Assembly: GCA_030141605.1 (NCBI GenBank)
Contig: JAQGDQ010000013.1
Location: 1,309,947-1,373,946, forward strand
From: Tubiluchus corallicola
Taxonomy: Eukaryota; Priapulida; Priapulimorpha; Priapulimorphida; Tubiluchidae
DNA: 64,000 bases
Direction: 5' to 3'
Part shown: in pieces, positions 46,709 through 60,318 of the stretch
Position numbering within the stretch: the stretch's first letter is position 1
Layout: each line of letters starts with the position of its first letter
Position numbers and translations under genes: made by a program
Notes under the pieces: model-generated
What the model was told of the DNA's origin: nothing
Databases searched by the model: none
What the model saw: the letters and a program-made list of their open reading frames with translations, nothing else

Positions 46709-49700
46709 CTAACTTTCAACTTCTAAACTTTCACCACATTCAAACCTGGTAAAATTTAGTACTTCTAGACCATTTTGCGTGAGAACATCTCCCACAGTAA
46801 CTTGAGGATCAAGTAAAAATTCTTGAAACCACATCCGGGTCTCATCATCCTCGGTGCCTTCGGCAGGCGGCTCTTCATCTGCTGATCCGAGAGATGTTGG
46901 ATTCATGCCTATCGTAAAAATTATCATTACCATTTTTTATAATCGTCAACATTTGCAAGCTGGAATCCAGCACTCAAGACTAGTGGTGGTGGCAAGATCA
47001 GAACCTATCTAAGGATGAGACACTGGACCAACAGAAGTGTCCAAACTATGTTCAGATGTTGTCAACACATCATCCAGACAAACTCTCACAGTCAGTATGG
47101 TAGGCGTAACTGTCCAAGACAAGTATTGAACCAGGCAAGTGTTGCTTACCTTCTGTCACTGAGCATGCAGTAATCACTTTGCTATTCATCTCTCTCCCAG
47201 ACTTTTATACCAAACAAATGCCTGCTGTAAGGCATGCAAATGAAAACCTATTTTTAATATACTGTAGTTTCCTTGATAAATCTCTCAAGCTTAACAAAGA
47301 AACTTTCTATTTGATCTCATACTAACAAAGAAGGGTGCTGGTTGCAAGTGATGGTCACAAGATTTCAGCTATGCCAATCAAGCTGATTTAGTAGAAACAG
47401 CCATTGTTTTAAAATGTGTGCCAATGTGTCCATGTTACAGTGTCGCTACCTTGTCACACTCTCTATATCACCTGCATTGCAATAGGTGTCCTTAAATATA
47501 TCTCAGGGCATGGCTTAATTGTTACGAATGACTAGCAATGCTAAGAATTTGTTTTCTATTTACTTCGGGAAACTGCAGCACCCCCTATTTTCACTCGACA
47601 TTATCGATAATATTCAATATAATAAATTTTTTCTTTAGTTCTTTCTATATTTGTACGGAACCAGAGCACATGAGGGTAGTACTGCTTGCTTCAAAGGCCA
47701 GCATAGTGTGCTCCAACAACACAGTGTTTGGCTTTGTGCGCATGTGGCCATGAGCAAGTCTGAGCCAAGATAGAGAAAGTACTGTCACTCACACAGTTTA
47801 CTGTCAGTTGTCACGTGCTTACCGTGAATGGATCAAGCTTGAACTGCGACAATTTAGGCTATTAGTAAGCAAAAACTTTTTTTGTTTAGGATTTTATCAA
47901 GTTTATGTATAACTGTGCTATCTGTGCATGATTTTTGTTTTGTTTTATGTCCCACAAGGAATAGTGGTCTGAGTCACGGGTACGCCTGACACACTGCAAG
48001 TAGCTTATTCTTTAATTCTTTAAACATCTTTATTCCTCATGAACAAAAGTCTTTAAATTTTCAACAAAGCCTAGAAAATGTGTCTAGGTGTTGAACGGAT
48101 AAGCCTTTTCACAATTTCATTGTGTGTACACGCAGTTGCTGTAGGTCAAGGGTTAAGTGTGTCACACAGCAACACGTTTTTACTACAACTGTCACGTGAC
48201 ATGTGGGTAAAGCAAAGCCACCTGCTATATCAGTTTAGTAACTTCAGATTTTTATATTGACTTTACTTAATTATGCATTAGTCTGAGCATAGAGTGATTT
48301 ACTAACAGGATCTTGATTGGAAACAGGAAAAAATGAACTAGGTAAGATTCTAGCTAGCTGTTAAAAATGCTATTGTTACAACAGCATGGACTGAGAGGCT
48401 TTGTTAAGTGTACACAAATACATTGTCTGGTACACGTAACTGTTGACCCTTCCATGATCAGCATTAAATGCTGGAACTGTGAATGTAATATCCTTGAGGA
48501 CAAAGAGAATCTTGGCAGTTTGCAACAAAGTCACCAGGTGATTAAATAAGAACAATTACTTTTACAGGTGCAGAACAATCTGGTTTAAACTTACCAACGA
48601 CATGTTGACATATTTGTCTACCTAATTCTTCTAGACTATACCGTCGGTCAAGCACTGCTGTTCTTGACTTGAATGCCATCAGTGACGCATATTTCCCTAA
48701 ATAAGATTACAAATTTAATTTGCTCACATTATTTACACTATCAAATGTTCAGATTTATAACAATTGCCTATCAATAATTTGGCCAGTAAGCAGGATCGGA
48801 ACATGTCCTTTAGGGGCCCCCAGGGTCTAGGCTAATGAAATTATGAGCCCGCCTCAAATGGGGACTCTTTACCTCAAATAAGTGGCCACAAACAGGTGCC
48901 ACTTTTATCAAAACTGAGCTTTGAGATTCCCAAACCTGCTTTTCCAAAGTTGCTATTTTATTTTAGGTCAAATATTAAAATTTTATACTAATTTCTCAAA
49001 AAATATATATTTGAAAATCTATCAGCAGGGACCCTCAATGATTTTATTCATTTAATTTGTTACGCTTATCAAAATAAATTTTTTTATAATCGCCATGTTT
49101 CGCGTCTTTGGCAAGAACGAACGAGAATGACGCACGAGATACAGAAAGCATCTTTGATTACCAATGTTTGTTTACTGATCTTTGGTGACCTCGTGACTGT
49201 ACTCATAAAGTTATTCATCTCGCACAATGAAAAATGGTGGATCTTCAAATTTAATACAGCTAACAACGAAGTCAAAAGAAACACATTTTGCAGCAAGTTT
49301 ATAATAAAATAAGTTGAATATTCGTAATTTCAGTATGGTTTTAAGTTGGTGATATTATAGTCAGGGTTTAGTGTGACTTTAACTACATCTCAAAACCAAG
49401 ATATAAGTATGAAGTACTTGTTCATGCTCTTCTTGAAGCAAGCAAAGTTGTTATTAACAGGCAAACATCATGTGGAAACATGTGACTAAGAAATTAACAG
49501 GAAAAAATTGGATATATTGAATTTGTCATATGCATAGTACGTGTCAGTGATTAACATTAGAATATCATTTGTTAACCTGCTGTTACCATGCTGTAAGCTC
49601 ATTACTTTATTTACTTTATTAAAGAACTAAACAAGTAATGAAGCAAATATTGCAATTATTGAACACTTTCATTGCGGTACCAGGATCTTACAATTACAGT

Positions 49701-52700
49701 AGTAGAAATTTACGACAAAGTTATCTGATTTTGTACTTTCTATTAGTTTATATTTTAAGTCAACAGTAATTTTATAATTTACTAAAGATGAAATATAGGG
49801 AAATAACTTTACCCACAGTTATACATACAGCTAATTTAAGTGGGTTTAATTTAAACAACAGTTAAGCACACAAGTCTCGCCAAAATCAAAAAACATGCTA
49901 ACAAAGATGCCGTCATTTGCATCGATGGCATCGAGATTTAATGACTTGTTATACATAGAAATTATATACCTAATTGGCAAACAGCTTGAGGATTGGTCAC
50001 AGCTGCATGAATGTATGAACTCAAATGTACATCACTTGGTCCTTTATAACAAACACCTACAAATACATGTAATGAAAATGCTAACTGGCACTAAAATACA
50101 CTCGAGGTATACTTAACATATAGTACGATAACTATGATTATTATAAAAATGAAAAATCATTAATAAAAATATTTATTAATAAAGATGACTAATTTAAGAA
50201 TGTTCACTCACATCTTCGCAGAGTCATATTTTCACCTAAGCTTCCAATATTTAATGACACCAAATCCTTAAGTTGCTTGTTTTCATCCTCCGCCCAGGGC
50301 AGTTTGTTAAGATCATCCAAATTTAAATTAACCTAAATTAGAAGACCTTTTGTATTTAATTTAACCTAAATAATTACAAAGATATTACACATTTTAATTA
50401 ATCTAAATACAAAGACTTTATTACCTAAGTAAAAAACCTTTTTCAGTAGGAAACTTAGTTTCTTTTTACTTTAGCCAATATGATGTACTCTCAAGCATAA
50501 CATAACATTTAAAATATTTAACAAACAAGTTTTTCGAAGTTAACAATAAAATTTCATTTAGCCTACATGACATCACATGTAAGTTATTACATATCGCAAG
50601 TGATACATACCTTTGTTAATTCTTCTCCAGTTAAAGAATTCTTATAATAGTTTGCTATACTCCTGGTTGCGGAAGAGACCATATTTTGAAACTTGACATT
50701 TCTTGCTACAAAATCTGTTTCACAATTAACCTGAAATTGGTATACCTTTCATTCTTCATTCACTTAAAAAGAATTGAGAATTTCTTTTTTCTTGCATGAT
50801 ATTTTTGGCTCTTCTCTGTTGCTCATGGTCTAGTTACGATGCATGATCATGAAACTTTCTGCTGATTAACAAAGAACTATAGTAGTGATAGTTGTGGAAA
50901 TGGCAAGTTCATACTACAGAGTTCTCTGTCATGAGTTTTCTCTCTGACGACAATCTCACAAGTGTGAACTGCCTTGTGAATTACTGTCAGCAAGTTGTTG
51001 AAAACTCTCCGACAGTTCCTGCAACTTGATTTTCGATGCGGATGCCTTAATGAGTTACTCTCAACACTTGTGAACAAACAAGGGACTGTCAGAGAGTAAC
51101 CTGCAGCAAGTTTTGCTCTCTAGTCTGTACATACTTATGAATTACTTGCACCAGAAAACTCGCTCATTTGAACGTTCACGTATTAAGCATTAAGTGTTAA
51201 AAGTAAAATGTGCCAATGTTAGAGTTAAAAGAACTGCATGCCTACTAAAAATAGTCCTAGTTTTCTTACATTTAACAAATTCTGTATAAAACATATTAAG
51301 TTATTTAGTTGAAATTGTTCCCAAGACATTTAATTCTGTTTTTCAACCAAAGATTTGAAAAAAAGTCTTCCTAACGACCATGACAGCTTAGCTTTACAGA
51401 AACACTAATCCATGCATTGAGAACTGCACTGTGCGAGCATAGCTACAACCTTAGCTAAATGAATTAACGTCCATTACAATTTAGAGAAGCTTAACAACAA
51501 CTAGAAAACCTAAAATTCTCGTTAGATTTTTTTCTACAGATGAATAAACGAATTCTGTGAGAACAACAAAGGGCCAGCCATATCATATCAGACAAGATGC
51601 AGTCTATCCTGTTAGTGAGAAAGAGACAGAGAGAAATAGAAAGACAACAAGTGACAAAAATCTGCATTCAAGCCAAGCATTATTCTGCTTCTTCGAGTGC
51701 AATCAAATCCGCTTTGACAAGAAGTCCAAAAAGGCTTAGCACACTGTTGCTTAAAATTTTCAGCTCACCAACACATATCCATACTTAGCTAGTAAACTAC
51801 TAGAGAGAACATACTCTCTGTTCTCAATTTCTTATGCTGACACATTACCCAGAGAATAGAATAAGATAGATAGACAGATTAAGATGAGATGTAACAGAAC
51901 GAGGCGCATAGCACACCACCAACCACAATGACACTTGCTAACTACTCACTACTCACTGTTACAAAAAAACTCATTGAAAATCTAATCTTATAAGTTCAAA
52001 TGTATAATCTGTATAACTTCAGAAATGTCGTACTTCACAAAACAAGTTCAACTTGATGTTGTAAGGTATAGTACCTCAATCATTACACCAACATTCTTCT
52101 CTAAAAGAATTCCAATTAGTCCTTTTGCTGTCGTTCTGCCTTGTAACTTTGAAGCTTTGGCCCACCCTTCTTTCTCAGCATTCTGCTTTAGCCACATCAA
52201 AGCCTGAAATAAATAAAGTTTTTATAAATTTTGAATGCTTAAACTTTTAATTAGTTATACCTCATTTTTGCAAATGTTTTGCCTGAGAGCTTAGTAGCCA
52301 CAAAATGGGAAAGAACAAAGAAAATGAGGAGTGTATGTGATCAATAGACGTAGTTTCAGTAAAATGTTCAAAATATGACAAAAATGTTTATATCTGCTAG
52401 AAAAGACTTATAAATAAAAGTGATTATTTGCAATAGCACCATAACAATTAATAGGCCAAAGCTCATATTAAATTGCCAATTAGATGCATATTCTGATTAA
52501 TACTAACACACTGAACTTTCTTGTCTACTGTTTTTCTTCAAGGAAGATGGGATGATTTTTCATAAACTCTCATTTTCAAGTATGATAAAAAGTATATATT
52601 TTAGCACAATTAATACTGCAAAGCATTTCTGATAATTAAATAATAAATTAAAAACTTAATAAATGGCAGGCGAACCCAACTATCGATGACATCACAAACT

Positions 52701-52952
52701 AACATAATTTTCAACAGCAAAAATATTCCAGGAGCAGGTTGCATATGTTTGCTAAAACAAAAATCGTCCGCCTATCATGATCACCTTTTCAAAATCGTTC
52801 TCATTTTCTTCCAAGGCCTTTCTACAGTTCACAAAGGCGTAGCCAGTTTTCCTCCTCAGTTTCGATAAGAGAGTCTTCTTTTCAGCTTTGGTTGAAAACT
52901 GACGCAGGCAAGCACCAATGCTTCTCAATGCAAATAACTCACAATGCAGCAT
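46709..52952 (-). CDS. TSFM: Mitochondrial elongation factor Ts, complete, 7 exons
   Basis: Coding exons in transcript order: 52952-52785, 52203-52075, 50730-50611, 50332-50212, 50056-49970, 48696-48595, 46908-46709. All introns are GT-AG with matching phases: 927 nt, 308 aa (human about 325). Residues 1-22 are basic, aromatic and lack acid after Glu5, a plausible mitochondrial targeting peptide. The UBA-like domain has KLRRKTGYAFVNCRKAL (human KLRRKTGYSFVNCKKAL), then EGWAKASKLQGRTT. The EF-Ts signature EVNCETDFVARN follows at 99-110, then LGENMTLRR and SSYIHAAVTNP in the core, and the C-terminus ends FTRFECGES (human FVRFECGEG). It recycles GDP from mitochondrial EF-Tu. The acceptor of exon 5 was chosen because it alone gives a gapless match with human. 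No canonical poly(A) signal was found close to the stop. Confidence 0.95.
48101..48483. mobile_element. MITE with AAGCCTTTTCRCAGTTTT termini, copy in a TSFM intron
   Basis: It starts aagccttttcacaatttcat and shares with 20690-21072, in the same orientation, gtacatca/gtaggtcaa...ggttaag, cacgtgac, gactttacttaattatgcat, gaactaggta and gctagctgttaaaa-like blocks. The right terminus has decayed. Confidence 0.7.
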
Positions 52953-54719
52953 TATCGGGGAATCCTATCAAAAATACAAGAATATAAACTAATGTTACTC
53001 CAAAAAATAGCTTACTGTTAATTATGCAACTTAATTGTTATACTTACAAAATTAGTGTCAATTACAACTACGTATACACACTTGCACCTATACACATCTA
53101 CACTTACTTGCTAAATTTTTCACTAGCTTATTTGGTTGAGGTTTGAAAAACCTGAAACTGCCTTTCAGATAAAGCAAGCAGCAAAGAATCAAATAATACA
53201 ACCAAACTATTACTTCAAGAGTCATTTTCAATTTTGGTAACTACTAGTCTCTACAAACAGCTAAACAGACTAGCAGTTATTAATAAGAAGCACAAAAATT
53301 ATAATATCAACCGTCAAAATAACGTTTAACAGCTCCCGTTGCACAAAAGACCTAAATCAGTAGTCAAATCAAAATTATTAGCTAGACCACAGTAAACGAG
53401 TCAAAAAGCCAAAAAAATGACAGGTGACCAGACCACCAGAAAAAAAGCCAGCAACAAAGCCAAGCAAAAAAGAAAACCTACCAAAGCAGGGTAATCAGTT
53501 GACTGAAAAGTTTTGCTTAAATATCTACATTTAATTTTTCTAAAGAATGCGAAAGTGTCACAGCAGTATCAATATCAAAGATTTATGAATACCTTTTATT
53601 TAAACTATAAAGGCAAATTTTGTTAGAGTAGGAAGGCATTTTGGAAATCAACAATTTGACTGCATTTCACAACAATTATTGTTTGTACACTTGTTTCAAT
53701 GATAAATTTTTAAACTGTAAAAAAATTTAACCTGAAGAAATCCATCAAAGTAAAAATGTGCCGTAATTAACTTACACACATTTTATTACAAAGTCCTGAA
53801 GAAATGAGTAATCTTATTGTTTTGTGTTTTTACAAGCAAAATTTGTAATGAAGTCATTTAAACTTTGCACAGTAAGTTTAATATCTGGTTGAGCCTATAG
53901 ACTCATACACCTTTAAAACTGAAACTAAACCATGACAAAATGCTGCATCTGCATGCTAACATACGTGCATTACAGTATCACACACCATGGTTGTAAAAAA
54001 ACTTAGCTGAGGCAACTGGTCAAGAGTATCTAGAGTCCAAATAAGGCCAGCCACAGCAGAAATTGTATTAAAAGTGTTTATTTGTATTAAAATAATATTG
54101 GACGTACTTTGGGAAAACGTATTATAAATTATAAAAGGGGTAAGGGAAGTTGTGGTAAGGAGATTCGTAATAACTGTGCCTGAATACCTCACTACACAGG
54201 TTTTATCATAAGCTTGGCAGAGACATAATAAAATCATTGTACTACCAAGTTTCGTTAAATGCCGAGTCGTATTACTGGGATTCCACTGTAATTGTCAGGT
54301 CACATAATTTTCTTTAATTTGAAATTGTCACAGCATTATTAAGATGTCACAGATGTATGAGGCTAGTCCATGATGCAAATCCTGCAGTGATGTCAACTTT
54401 GGAATAACGTCAATGTACTGCTGAGCTTGTTAATTGTTATAAAATCATGAAAGTTTTACAAGAACAAGATTTGTTCTCATGACCATGCAGAGAACTATGA
54501 GGCCATGATTCCAAACTCTTCATTGAATACAGCTGAAACAACATCCATTCTCATTTTTTTTGCCTCACCCATCCATGGAACTCACTCTCAGCTGATACTG
54601 TAAATGCACCATCTATCAATAAATTTAAAATGAATACGAGAAAAAACCGTACACGAGTTGAACTCTAGGTCCTGATGTCATTGTAAAGAAGATTGTAAAG
54701 AAAATATTGGATAGGGGTG
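52953..54719. other. 5' flank of TSFM; no supported gene
   Basis: The TSFM promoter should lie just above 52952, but no strong motif is visible. A 93-codon minus-strand frame at 53956-54237 is hydrophobic and unrecognised. Confidence 0.35.
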
Positions 54720-55200
54720 CTTGACCAAGCAATTATTTACAATTTTCATGGTTTGACATTACTTCATTCTTTTTTCTTTCGATTTTTGTTGCATTGAGTT
54801 TCTAGATATATATATATATATATATTCAAATTTTTTTGTTTTGTTTTTATTAAACTGGATTTAGTGTCTTGATTTGAATGCAATTTTTGTTTTATTTACT
54901 AATTTAAATCTCATCTCATTTGCCATATTTATTCACTGTTTATAATTTTAAACTCATTTTACTTGTTGTCTTAATTTTTGTCAAGTAGCTAATTATTAAT
55001 CATTTTGTAAACACCTACTTAATACTACTACTAGTACTAGGTCACTTAATTTTCTTTAAATTGGGGTAGTGATGCTGACCTGATGACCGTTGGTCTTTTC
55101 GCCACCCAGTCTCTTTTTCATCTTTATAATAGTTTTTTGCGTTTACTTTATTTCATTTTGTAAACATTTACAGACAAATAAATTACTTACTACAACTACT
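54720..55200 (+). mobile_element. LINE-like 3' region
   Basis: AT-rich, with a (ta)n run at 54807-54825. It contains ctgatgaccgttggtctttt, shared with the minus-strand copy at 31500-31690, and ends near acaaataaattacttac. No coding sequence remains. Confidence 0.4.
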
Positions 55201-55388
55201 AGTACTAGCTCTTGCATTGATGTGAGCAACGATATCAAACCTACAGGAACGAAGTAAGTGAAAGTATTTACAACTTTGCTGCATTATACAATTAAATATT
55301 TTATACCTATAACAGTTACAAAATTTGCAAAAAATGTGCTAGGTCAAATGTAGGGAAATTTAAATTAATCGCCAGTTTACCTTACATG

Positions 55389-57355
55389 TCACAAAGTTAC
55401 AACAGCATGTACGCTGCCATTTTCATAGCTTTGCGCTATCATCATCGTCCCATATGTGATCTTTGCGTTATCAAACGCACCAATAGCAATAGCCTGTGAA
55501 GAGGACGATTGTAACGACTCCACGTATCGGCGACGACGACATCTAGAGCACATTAGTGAATAATAGTGATACTGTAGAACGTAGATACGGCAAAAGCAGG
55601 TAGAGCCAGATAAACATTCAGGGCGCAGCAATTCTTCACTTGGACGTATGGGGGTACAAAAACGTTAGTACAGGTGGCCAAGTGGGTAAGGTAACGAACT
55701 GTGAGCATCCCTCTCGTTACAGCCTGAGTTCGAATCTCACGACCACCTGTAATGGCTTACACAGTTGTTATCTGAGTTATTTATTTGTGGTGTCTCAGTG
55801 TTGCTGTATTTGTTAAAAGTTGCTTATAGTAGCCTATGGCTATTGTTGTCTGTTGTCCCAGCAACTGTAAATAAGTGTCTTTGTCCTTTAAAAACAATTA
55901 GTATACAACTACCATATCAAAAGTATTGCTAAATCACAGGGAAATTCATTTGATATCCAGTGTTTAATTTTTGATCTTGACACCTTTTGCATTTTGCATG
56001 AGCCGATCACATATCTCAGCAATGCTGAAACACAAAGTATAGGCTCAAATATTACTGACAACTACATAATACTATATCCTGGAATTCAGAAGACAAAAGT
56101 TTGTGAATGTTTTGGGAGATCTTGAATTTGAACCTCGCCTGTTTGAGCCTCGAATAATGCTCCTTGGGATTGCAGTTTGTGTGAGAATGCTGCTTAGATG
56201 CACAAGGATTCTACACTAAATATTAGGGCTAGATAGATTCTCTATTATTTTATTATTATAATGTCATGATTATAATCAATAATGTTTTAAACCCACAATT
56301 CATTTGCTTTCGACACCAGAAAATGTGAAAAATAGGCAAGCTGCATTGCAGACACCTTAGAACCTCAGATAACTAGGTCAAGTAATCCACGCTGGTCTAG
56401 GCAATCCAAAGTTTATCCTGTACAGCCACGCTGGCCAAATGTTCCGTGCATAATGTTAGATCACTCACACGTATGTAGCATTATTCTAACAAATTAAGTA
56501 TGGTTGGTTGGCATCCTTCTGTCTCGGAAGACAATGGAGTGTGCGCCAAGAGAGTCAGTTATCGAGCACATTGATGGAGCTGCAACGTTGACTGTGGCTG
56601 AGCAGTGCGATCCTTGAACATCTCCAGAACGCACACCTGGGCAAGGTGTATGGAGATCCTGAGTTGCCCAGACAACAGGAACTCCCTCTCTTCCTCGCTG
56701 GTGTAGTCCAAAGGAAAGTGGAACGGTGCTTTCAACGTGATTTGGCTGTAGTCTAAATAATTAGATATGCACCAACAGCAAATTTTAATTATTATAATTT
56801 TTTTGAGCCTAAAATTTTGTGGTTGATTAATTTAATATTATAATTTTGACGTCAAGATGTAATTGTTATTATTGATGTCACAAACCCACAAATAATCAAT
56901 ATCAATTATCAGCATTTTGGGTATGTCTGTCATGTAACTGATCTGTGTTTGGTGTCTTATACATGACACGCAAATATGAGGTAAATAAAGATTACATGTG
57001 TCACTCTGACTGCCTATTCATGCATCTGTACATCCATATGTATGACCGTCCATCCATCCGTCTTTCCATTAATCAATCCATCAATCTATCAATCTGTCTT
57101 CAATCTATCTCTCTATCTATCTACCTATCTATCTGCCTATCAATCAATTAGTCAATCAATCATCATATCTATCTATAACAATATAAAATATACCAACAGT
57201 GCACAGCTGCAGCTTATGTCTCAAAAGAACAGCGACAAGTAGGCTTTAAGGAGGCGCGAAAAACACGCATACCGATTAGGCAGCCAGCAAGAATGACTGA
57301 CATTTTGCTTCACGTTAGTTTTCACATACTGATCATGATTAGTATCAGTGATCAT
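55389..57355 (-). CDS. Possible small spliced gene, unassigned
   Basis: Two exon-like blocks fit together. 57355-57273 starts with ATG directly after a good acceptor (tttttcag) and ends at a donor (ATCG|gtatgc). 55542-55389 starts after gtgctctag and runs to TGA in the matching phase, giving 78 aa whose second half includes FDNAKITYGTMMIAQSYEN. A third block (about 56028-55988, after gtgtttcag, before a gtgtca donor) could be spliced between them, but only in other frames. One of those starts at an internal ATG and reads a hydrophobic MSVILAGCLIG. Reading frame and product are undecided; transcription is the only modestly supported part. Confidence 0.25.
55670..55750 (+). repeat. tRNA-like sequence (tRNA-derived SINE head or odd tRNA)
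   Basis: 81 nt closed by a perfect 8-bp stem (ACAGGTGG at 55670-55677 with CCACCTGT at 55743-55750). Inside are a serine/leucine-type D arm (gccaagtgggtaagg), a perfect 7-bp stem (GTAACGA with TCGTTAC) and a T arm (TGAG-TTCGAAT-CTCA). A and B boxes are intact. The middle arm has a 16-nt loop instead of 7 nt, so no anticodon can be read. Most likely the head of a tRNA-derived SINE or a disabled tRNA. Confidence 0.6.
56507..56745. repeat. Dispersed repeat (SINE-like), copy 2
   Basis: Starts gttggcatccttctgtctcg and matches 25880-26208 in the same orientation, with small deletions (for example the cagtggcct stretch of copy 1 is missing). Confidence 0.65.
57045..57165. repeat. Compound tetranucleotide microsatellite
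   Basis: Mixed catc, aatc and tatc tetranucleotide runs. They create two overlapping Ser/Ile-rich frames that are not genes. Confidence 0.9.
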
Positions 57356-60318
57356 CTGAAAAATGTAACAAATGACCGATTCTTAGTTAATTTATATGAG
57401 CTATAAATGTACTGAATATGAAGTTAGACCAAAAAGTATGACAATGTGACTGTGATTTAAGTACATGATCATCTTGCACATGCTATTTAGGTAGTAAAAA
57501 TTATAAGATTTATGTTTTTAAAAATCATTTTTATAATAAATTTTCATTTTTTTTTCTAAAAAATCCCTGCTTATCTAATTATAGCAAAGTTTTGATTTTG
57601 CAAAAGTCTTTCACAGTGAATCAGTGACCAACGTTTATCCAATTTTTTGCTCACTACATTGTTTTGCAACATCGTCTAAATAATTGTTAGGTCATTTAGT
57701 GGGAGAAACTATTATACGTTGTTACTATAAACTGTATAATTAAATAACCATCATTCTTCTCTACGTTGCTACATTTTGATTTAGACTACATTTAGATTTA
57801 GTTTTTTAGGCTTTCTAGTCAGAATCGACTGACCGGAGATAGTGTGTGGGACGGATCTTTCGGGTGGAATAGCCTGTTGAAATATGGCTCTGGTCTTTGG
57901 CTTCAACTACTTAAACCCGTATAGCTCGTTATGGTTTCGCGATCTGTTTCGCAAAGCAGATAATTCGGATAGCAAATTCTCTAAGGCAGAAACTTAAGTT
58001 TCCAAAGATCTCTTCTATTACTGATTTGCGTCTAGTAAATAGTTCATTGGACGATACGCTATTTCCTAGAGTGTTGTAATATTATATTTTTATAACTTAA
58101 TGGGTGAAACATTTCAGAATTTCAGTATGACGTAATGTTCGAAAGTTTATAACATGTTAAACGCTGTTATGTACAAAAGGTAAGACTTGTCATAGTTTAA
58201 AATGACCTGTGACACAGGTTGTGTCACTTAAATAGGCTTGTTTTAACTAAGAAGTATTTATATAGGGATAAGTACTGACAGTAAACGGCTGTGGTTAGCA
58301 TTGAATTGTTTGCGGTGCTATAAATTTATGTGCATATTTTAGTAGTTTTCTGCAACTGTGCGTGAATACGACGTTAATAATTTTCGCAGTGTAGTTTAGA
58401 GTAGTATTAGTATTAGTATTACTACAAAAGTACTATAGTAATGCCAGCATTAGAATTAGTAATGCCAGACTCAAGTTGGTGCATACTGATTGGCAAGAAT
58501 TACATAAGTTAACCACCTTACACTTGGTTTTCCCAGTTTTCGGACCAAAATTACCATAACTTGCAGGGAATTTTTTTCAATCAATAACAATTCTCGATGT
58601 ATTATTTACGACATGTAATTAAAAAATTGTACTCTGTGACTAGGTCCAACGTGTGACGAAATTAAAGTATACATAACCACTACTAAAACAACTATTGACA
58701 AAAATTTCAATAGCCTGTAAATTTATGCGAAATTATCTCAAATTTATTAATGAGGTGCAAGTGAAAAAAAGATTCAAGAATCTGGTAGCACGAATCAGGA
58801 AAACTGAATTCATAACAGCTTTTCCCAGATTCGGTTAAACACTAAAAATTAATTTAAATTGTTCCATGTACAAAATCTGCATTGAGCCTACTGAAATGAT
58901 GAATTTTTATTTTACAATATATGTAATCTTCAATTGTTGATTGATAGTGACAGCCTGGAAAAAATTTTGCAGTTCTCAGATGACAATTCAGGCTGGCCAA
59001 TGTTTTATATAGCTAGTATTGTTAGTGATTTTGCAATCGTTTTTGCTTCATTGTGATAGGTATTTCTTTACAAGCAATTATATTAGTAATAAGACAAGAG
59101 CTCTGTTAAGGTAACCCTGAGTGTTTATAGTATTTGCTTCATTGAAATTAGTGACTGCTGAATGCGTAGATTTGTGATCACTGTGAGAAGTGCTTTGGGC
59201 ATGTTACATCTGCCATGTACTTCTTCTATTTATCTTGTCCAATGAGGATGCATCCAATTGTGACTAACACACTCTATGCATCTCACCTGAGAGTTATCCT
59301 TAATGATGAGCAAAATCCATATTATTGATTCTCTGTAGTGAGGCTAAACAGTTATTTTTGCAAATGCCAAGAAATAATGTGTTAGCGTTGCCTCACCTGT
59401 ATAACACTTGTTATGTCGGAAGTGAACTGAGCACCTAGTAGCATAGTAGTGTTTAGTTTAGTGCATTTATCTTTATTGAGGGCAGATTTCTTTTATTTTT
59501 TGAATTCTGCCTACCCATTGTCTGCAGTAGATGTAATGAGTACATGGTGATGATGATGATGATGAATAAGATGCATACAGATGTGCCCCTATGCAATTAA
59601 AATGAACTTTAAGTGTTGCAGACAAATTGAAATTGAGAAAAACTCATTGGCGGTTTTAACCGGTAAACGTTTTAAATGCTTTAAAATTATGTCAGCTAGC
59701 TAAATAAAGTACTTCAAGATTTAGTTGTTAAATTAACTTAATAATGAGTCATGTTTTCAGTAATGCTTATGTTCAATAATTATAACTGAAATTAGTGCTA
59801 GAGAAAAGTTATGATAAAATCTCTCCCTGGCTCTGCTGAACATATTTCAGTAGTAGCAGCTGTTGCTATGCAAGTGTGGATTTTACTGACTTTGTGTCTT
59901 TGAGACTTGAGTAACTCGTATTCGCATCAGTGCTTGCAATCAATGAGCATTTGGGCTGCCTGTTTAGGTAGTGCAATACTTGCTGAGCAGTCTGGGATTC
60001 ATGGTAGAAACAGCAAGCTGTGGTAGCATCTTTCATCCTCCTTATTACAGGTGTTTGCAATTGTAATCAATAAACTATTTAACTTACACTAACATTTTAT
60101 GTTTAGTTGTATTTATTTTTTATTAACCTCTTTTAAATTAAATTTAAATATTTTTAATCAATTTTTACTTTTCTAACAAAGTATGAGCTGTTGTTTATTG
60201 TTTTGCCAGAACTTTAAATAGATTGTGGAAAAAGTACTGATAACCATATTTAACCTACTGAGTTTTACACAGAATACAATAATATTAAATATAATTTACA
60301 ATACTGTATTATTTTTAG
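57356..60318. other. Mostly unexplained non-coding stretch
   Basis: 57.82-58.0 kb is more GC-rich than its surroundings (gaatcgactgaccggagata and neighbours) and could be promoter or 5' UTR for a gene on either strand. At 58395-58430 there is a ttagta-type simple repeat with a short inverted partner, and at 59547-59563 a (gat)n run. No coding region is supported. Confidence 0.3.

Noticed and set aside
57042-57242. ORFs of 66-68 codons rich in Ser and Ile
   Set aside because: They are translation of tetranucleotide microsatellite DNA.
55389-57355. Fluoride-channel (CrcB/FEX)-like reading of the hydrophobic frame in the small minus-strand candidate
   Set aside because: The resemblance is limited to a few glycine- and leucine-rich residues, and the family's TTFS-type motif is absent.
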